Shown here piece by piece: positions 61,559-64,000 of a stretch of 64,000 nucleotides of DNA. Under the pieces are notes generated by a model, which was given only the letters and a program-made list of their open reading frames with translations, was not told where the DNA came from and did no database searches. Source of the stretch: Nocardia neocaledoniensis (lineage in GTDB: Bacteria; Actinomycetota; Actinomycetes; Mycobacteriales; Mycobacteriaceae); NCBI RefSeq assembly GCF_003182135.1, contig NZ_QGTL01000004.1, forward strand, positions 496,001 through 560,000, given 5' to 3'. The position numbers and the translations under genes were made by a program. Position 1 is the stretch's first letter. Every line of letters begins with the position of its first letter.

Positions 61559-63019
61559 TCATTGTCGGCGCCGTTCCAGGCGCTCGTGACTCAGCGGCGG
61601 CAGGAACTCCCCGATCAGGCGGCGACGCCACCAGATCCCCTCGCGGAACAGCTGGGTGGGCGTGCTGAAGTGGTACTCGTAGAGCCGGGCGCGCAGGTAG
61701 CGTGGCGGCGCGTCGGGGAAGGGGCAGTGCCGCAGCAGGCGCAGGGTGTCGCGGTCGTTGTCGAGCAGCCGCACGACCAGCGGAATCGCCCAGGATCGGG
61801 CATAGGCCGGCGAGAGCGCGGCGAACCACATCAGCCAGTCCAGCCGCAGGTGATAGGGCGCCCACTGGCGCGGACGGAACCCGACGGCCCCCGGTTTGCC
61901 CTTGAACTCGTACTCGCGCCACTCGGTGTCGTCGTCCAGGTGCTCGGCGTCGGTGCCCTCCAGCACGATCTCCTGCCGGACGCGGGTGATGCTGCCGAAC
62001 GCGCCATAGGTGTTGACCAGGTGCAACGGGTCGAACGAGGCATTCATCGCCTGCCCGGCGGAGAGCATGTTGCGCACCGGCCAGAAGCTCAGCACGACCA
62101 CCATCGCGAAGAACGCGATCACCGCGCCGAGGAACCATCCCGGCGGTGCGGCGACCGGCGGCGCGTCGGGCAGGAACGGATACGCGCTGACCGCGGTGGT
62201 CGCCAGCAGCAGCGTCACCCAGTTCAGCCAGGCGAAATTGCCCGAGATCACCAGCCACAACTGCGTGACGATGACGATGATCGCCGCGACGCTCGCCACC
62301 GGCTGCGGCGCGAACAGCCCGAACGGCACGATCAGCTGGGCGAAGTGATTCGCCGCCACCTCCACCCGGTGCAGCGGTTTGGGCAGGTGGTGGAAGAACC
62401 AGCTCAGCGGGCCCGGCATCGGCTGGGTCTCGTGGTGGTAGTACAGGCAGGTCAGGTCCCGCCAGCAGCGGTCGCCGCGCATCTTGATCAGCCCGGCCCC
62501 GAACTCCACCCGGAACAGCAGCCAGCGCGCCGCCAGCAGCACCAGCAGCGGCGGCGCGACCGTGTCGTTGCCGAGGAAGATCGCCAGAAAACCGGCCTCG
62601 AGCAGCAACGATTCCCAGCCGAACGCGTACCACGCCTGCCCGACATTGACGATCGACAGATACAACGCCCACAGCGCGAACCACAGCCCCATGGCCGCCC
62701 ACAGCGGCACCAGATCGGCCAGCCCCAGCGCGACCGCCACCGCGAGCGCCGCTCCGAGCCAGGCGACGGCGGCGAACCACCGATCCGAGTAGCGCAGATG
62801 GAACAGGCTCGGCGCCCGGCGGAACGGGGTCCTGGCCAGGTAGCGTGGAATGGGCAACATCCCCCGCTCGCCGAGCAGCGCGCGGAACTGCAGGGCCGCC
62901 GCGAGGAAGGCCAGGGCGTAGACGACCGCCAGGCCGCGCTGGAAGATCAGCCTGCCCTGCCAGTATTCCGGTGCCGTGAACCACTCCATGCGTGTGTGCT
63001 CCCGGTGGTCGACGTCCAC
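61559..63019 (-). CDS. Lipase maturation factor (LMF) family membrane protein
   Basis: 486 residues from GTG 63019; ATG 62989 (MEWFTAPEYWQGRLIFQRGL) is an equally good start. The N-terminal two-thirds has about ten hydrophobic helices. Motifs of the LMF1 family are seen: FGWESLLLEAGFLAIFLG, FRVEFGAGLIKMRGDRCWRD, LTCLYYHHETQPMPGPLSWF, and the soluble C-terminal RQWAPYHLRLDWLMWFAALS with FREGIWWRRRLIGEFLPPL. In vertebrates LMF1 helps fold lipases in the ER. Bacterial homologues are common in actinobacteria, but their role is not established. It is convergent with the tRNA. Confidence 0.82.
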   Translation of the reverse strand: MDVDHREHTRMEWFTAPEYWQGRLIFQRGLAVVYALAFLAAALQFRALLGERGMLPIPRYLARTPFRRAPSLFHLRYSDRWFAAVAWLGAALAVAVALGLADLVPLWAAMGLWFALWALYLSIVNVGQAWYAFGWESLLLEAGFLAIFLGNDTVAPPLLVLLAARWLLFRVEFGAGLIKMRGDRCWRDLTCLYYHHETQPMPGPLSWFFHHLPKPLHRVEVAANHFAQLIVPFGLFAPQPVASVAAIIVIVTQLWLVISGNFAWLNWVTLLLATTAVSAYPFLPDAPPVAAPPGWFLGAVIAFFAMVVVLSFWPVRNMLSAGQAMNASFDPLHLVNTYGAFGSITRVRQEIVLEGTDAEHLDDDTEWREYEFKGKPGAVGFRPRQWAPYHLRLDWLMWFAALSPAYARSWAIPLVVRLLDNDRDTLRLLRHCPFPDAPPRYLRARLYEYHFSTPTQLFREGIWWRRRLIGEFLPPLSHERLERRRQ

Positions 63020-63055
63020 GCATCGGAGGGATACCCCTGATCGCCCAGGCGAAAT

Positions 63056-63709
63056 CTAGGGCTCGAGACCGGTCCCGCCGAGGAGGGCGCCGCGCAGGTC
63101 GGCCTCGTCCCAGTGCTCGGCCACACCCGGTCGCACGCGCAGGTACTCGACGACGCGGTCGGTGTCCCAGCCGTGCGCTTCGCGCAGCCCGGCGCCGATC
63201 ATCGTGAGGTACCGCGCCGAGGGGCGGCGCAGCGGCACCGTCTCCGGGTCCCACGGCGAGGTGAAGGTGAGCACGGGGATGCCGTCACGCGCACCCGCGT
63301 GCACCACCGTCTCGTACCGGCCCGGCCCGAGGCGGACCGATCCGTCGGCCAGCACGGGCGCGGGGTCGAAGTCGTCCGCAGGCGCCCGATACATCTCCTG
63401 GGCCACGAGATCGCCGAACTGGCCGACGGTCAGCAGATAGCCGCGTGCCGCGGCGCCGATCGGCCAGCCCGCCGCGGGACGCGGGGCGTAGAAACCGACC
63501 CCACCGGTCCAAACGGGGCTCTGCCAGGCGAAATACAGGCTGCCCGGCAGAATGAGCGCTGCCGTATCCAGTGGCTCGGTGGAGTCGCGGAACCCCGGAT
63601 AGGTGTGATCGGTGCCGGGTGGGGTGCCGCCGGCGCGGTAGTAGGCGAACCGCTCAGCGTGCATGTTGGAGCCGTACGCGGCGTACCAGACGTGCTGAGC
63701 TGTCGACAC
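63056..63709 (-). CDS. GGCT-like (gamma-glutamylcyclotransferase fold) protein
   Basis: 217 residues. The opening HVWYAAYGSNMHAERFAYYR carries the YGSN substrate-loop motif of the GGCT fold, and AARGYLLTVGQFGDLVAQEM follows the family pattern. The enzyme family cyclises gamma-glutamyl compounds to 5-oxoproline or acts on related amides. The catalytic Glu is not certain by eye, so the function is tentative. It is 36 bp upstream of the LMF gene on the same strand and divergent from the lipoprotein at the right edge. Confidence 0.6.
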   Translation of the reverse strand: MSTAQHVWYAAYGSNMHAERFAYYRAGGTPPGTDHTYPGFRDSTEPLDTAALILPGSLYFAWQSPVWTGGVGFYAPRPAAGWPIGAAARGYLLTVGQFGDLVAQEMYRAPADDFDPAPVLADGSVRLGPGRYETVVHAGARDGIPVLTFTSPWDPETVPLRRPSARYLTMIGAGLREAHGWDTDRVVEYLRVRPGVAEHWDEADLRGALLGGTGLEP

Positions 63710-63817
63710 CGGCTCACCTCGGGTTGGTCACGATTCGTCGCGCCTCGGAAACGGACGCGCGCTTTCACCCGATTCTCCTTCGAACGGGTCGGGAGGGACC
63801 TCGAAGGGGAGAGATTT

Positions 63818-64000
63818 ATGAGATCAGCCGTTGTGGTGGCCGCCCTGGCGGTGATGGCCGGGGGACTCGCCGCCTGTGCCGGTGACCGGGAGCAGGCACC
63901 GACGACTGTCGCGCAGCCGTCGACCACTGTCGCGTCCCCGACCTCCGTACTGCCCGGCGGCGACCCGCCGGTCATCGTCATACCGGGCGTCCGGGTACCC
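63818..64000 (+). CDS. Lipoprotein, N-terminal part (cut by the window edge)
   Basis: ATG 63818, preceded by AAGGGGAGAG. The signal peptide MRSAVVVAALAVMAGGLAAC has a clear lipobox (LAAC). It is followed by a Thr/Val/Pro-rich linker (DREQAPTTVAQPSTTVASPT) before the window ends after 61 codons. It should be exported and lipid-anchored in the envelope. Nothing more of the domain can be seen. Confidence 0.7.
   Translation, partial: MRSAVVVAALAVMAGGLAACAGDREQAPTTVAQPSTTVASPTSVLPGGDPPVIVIPGVRVP

Overview
This is a high-GC actinobacterial window, most likely from Nocardia or a close relative. Indicators are LysX, a PE/PPE/EspG trio, DUF7373-type and other lipoproteins, a cutinase, IdeR-like boxes and many GTG starts. 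From memory, the first 42 kb follows, with insertions, the gltD-to-serS part of the Mycobacterium tuberculosis chromosome (Rv3858c to Rv3834c): gltD, rraA, sodA, an Rv3843c/glpQ1-type pair, bfrB, an LCP protein, an Rv3839-type protein, pheA, a phosphatase, an Rv3836-type metalloprotease, an Rv3835-type septum protein and serS. No phage, transposase or CRISPR array is visible.

1-7.9 kb: the 3' end of gltD, then a 1.1-kb insertion carrying a membrane protein and a YefM/YoeB-type toxin-antitoxin pair. The insertion is bracketed by a 59-bp perfect copy of the gltD 3' end, and each copy has its own terminator. Next come a Sel1-like repeat protein, a four-gene Roadblock/LC7 operon with no GTPase, a secreted cutinase, a histidine phosphatase and two membrane proteins. 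8-16.2 kb: lysX, a divergent S4 protein, and a seven-gene minus-strand run containing ycnI, copC, copD, an SRPBCC protein and rraA. 16.3-25.4 kb: a TM0106-type nuclease, htpG, an acetyltransferase, an SDR with a divergent TetR regulator, a GDT1-type manganese exporter preceded by a yybP-ykoY manganese riboswitch, and sodA.

25.4-42.4 kb: rhodanese, a DUF4328/glycerophosphodiesterase pair, a DUF5926 protein, a 31-codon peptide gene, two tandem ferritins (one with a degenerate ferroxidase centre), an LCP protein, a CPBP protease, an IdeR-boxed DUF2470-like gene, pheA, a PE/PPE/EspG module with no ESX core, metalloprotease, septum protein, aldehyde dehydrogenase and serS. 42.4-54.4 kb: an EAL protein with a dead GGDEF motif, transporters, an HD protein, and a four-gene operon of receptor kinase, lipoprotein, receptor kinase and receptor pseudokinase. 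All three kinase-like proteins share a duplicated cysteine-paired extracellular sensor.

54.4-64 kb: an oxidoreductase, a metallo-beta-lactamase/Rieske fusion, a lipoprotein, an acyltransferase, a divergent AraC regulator/NmrA-like pair, a small secreted protein, tRNA-Gly(GCC), a lipase maturation factor homologue, a GGCT-like protein and the start of another lipoprotein.

The clearest themes are metal handling (manganese, copper, iron) and envelope signalling. The most novel-looking parts are the kinase/pseudokinase array, the GTPase-less Roadblock operon and the gltD-end duplication around the toxin-antitoxin pair.
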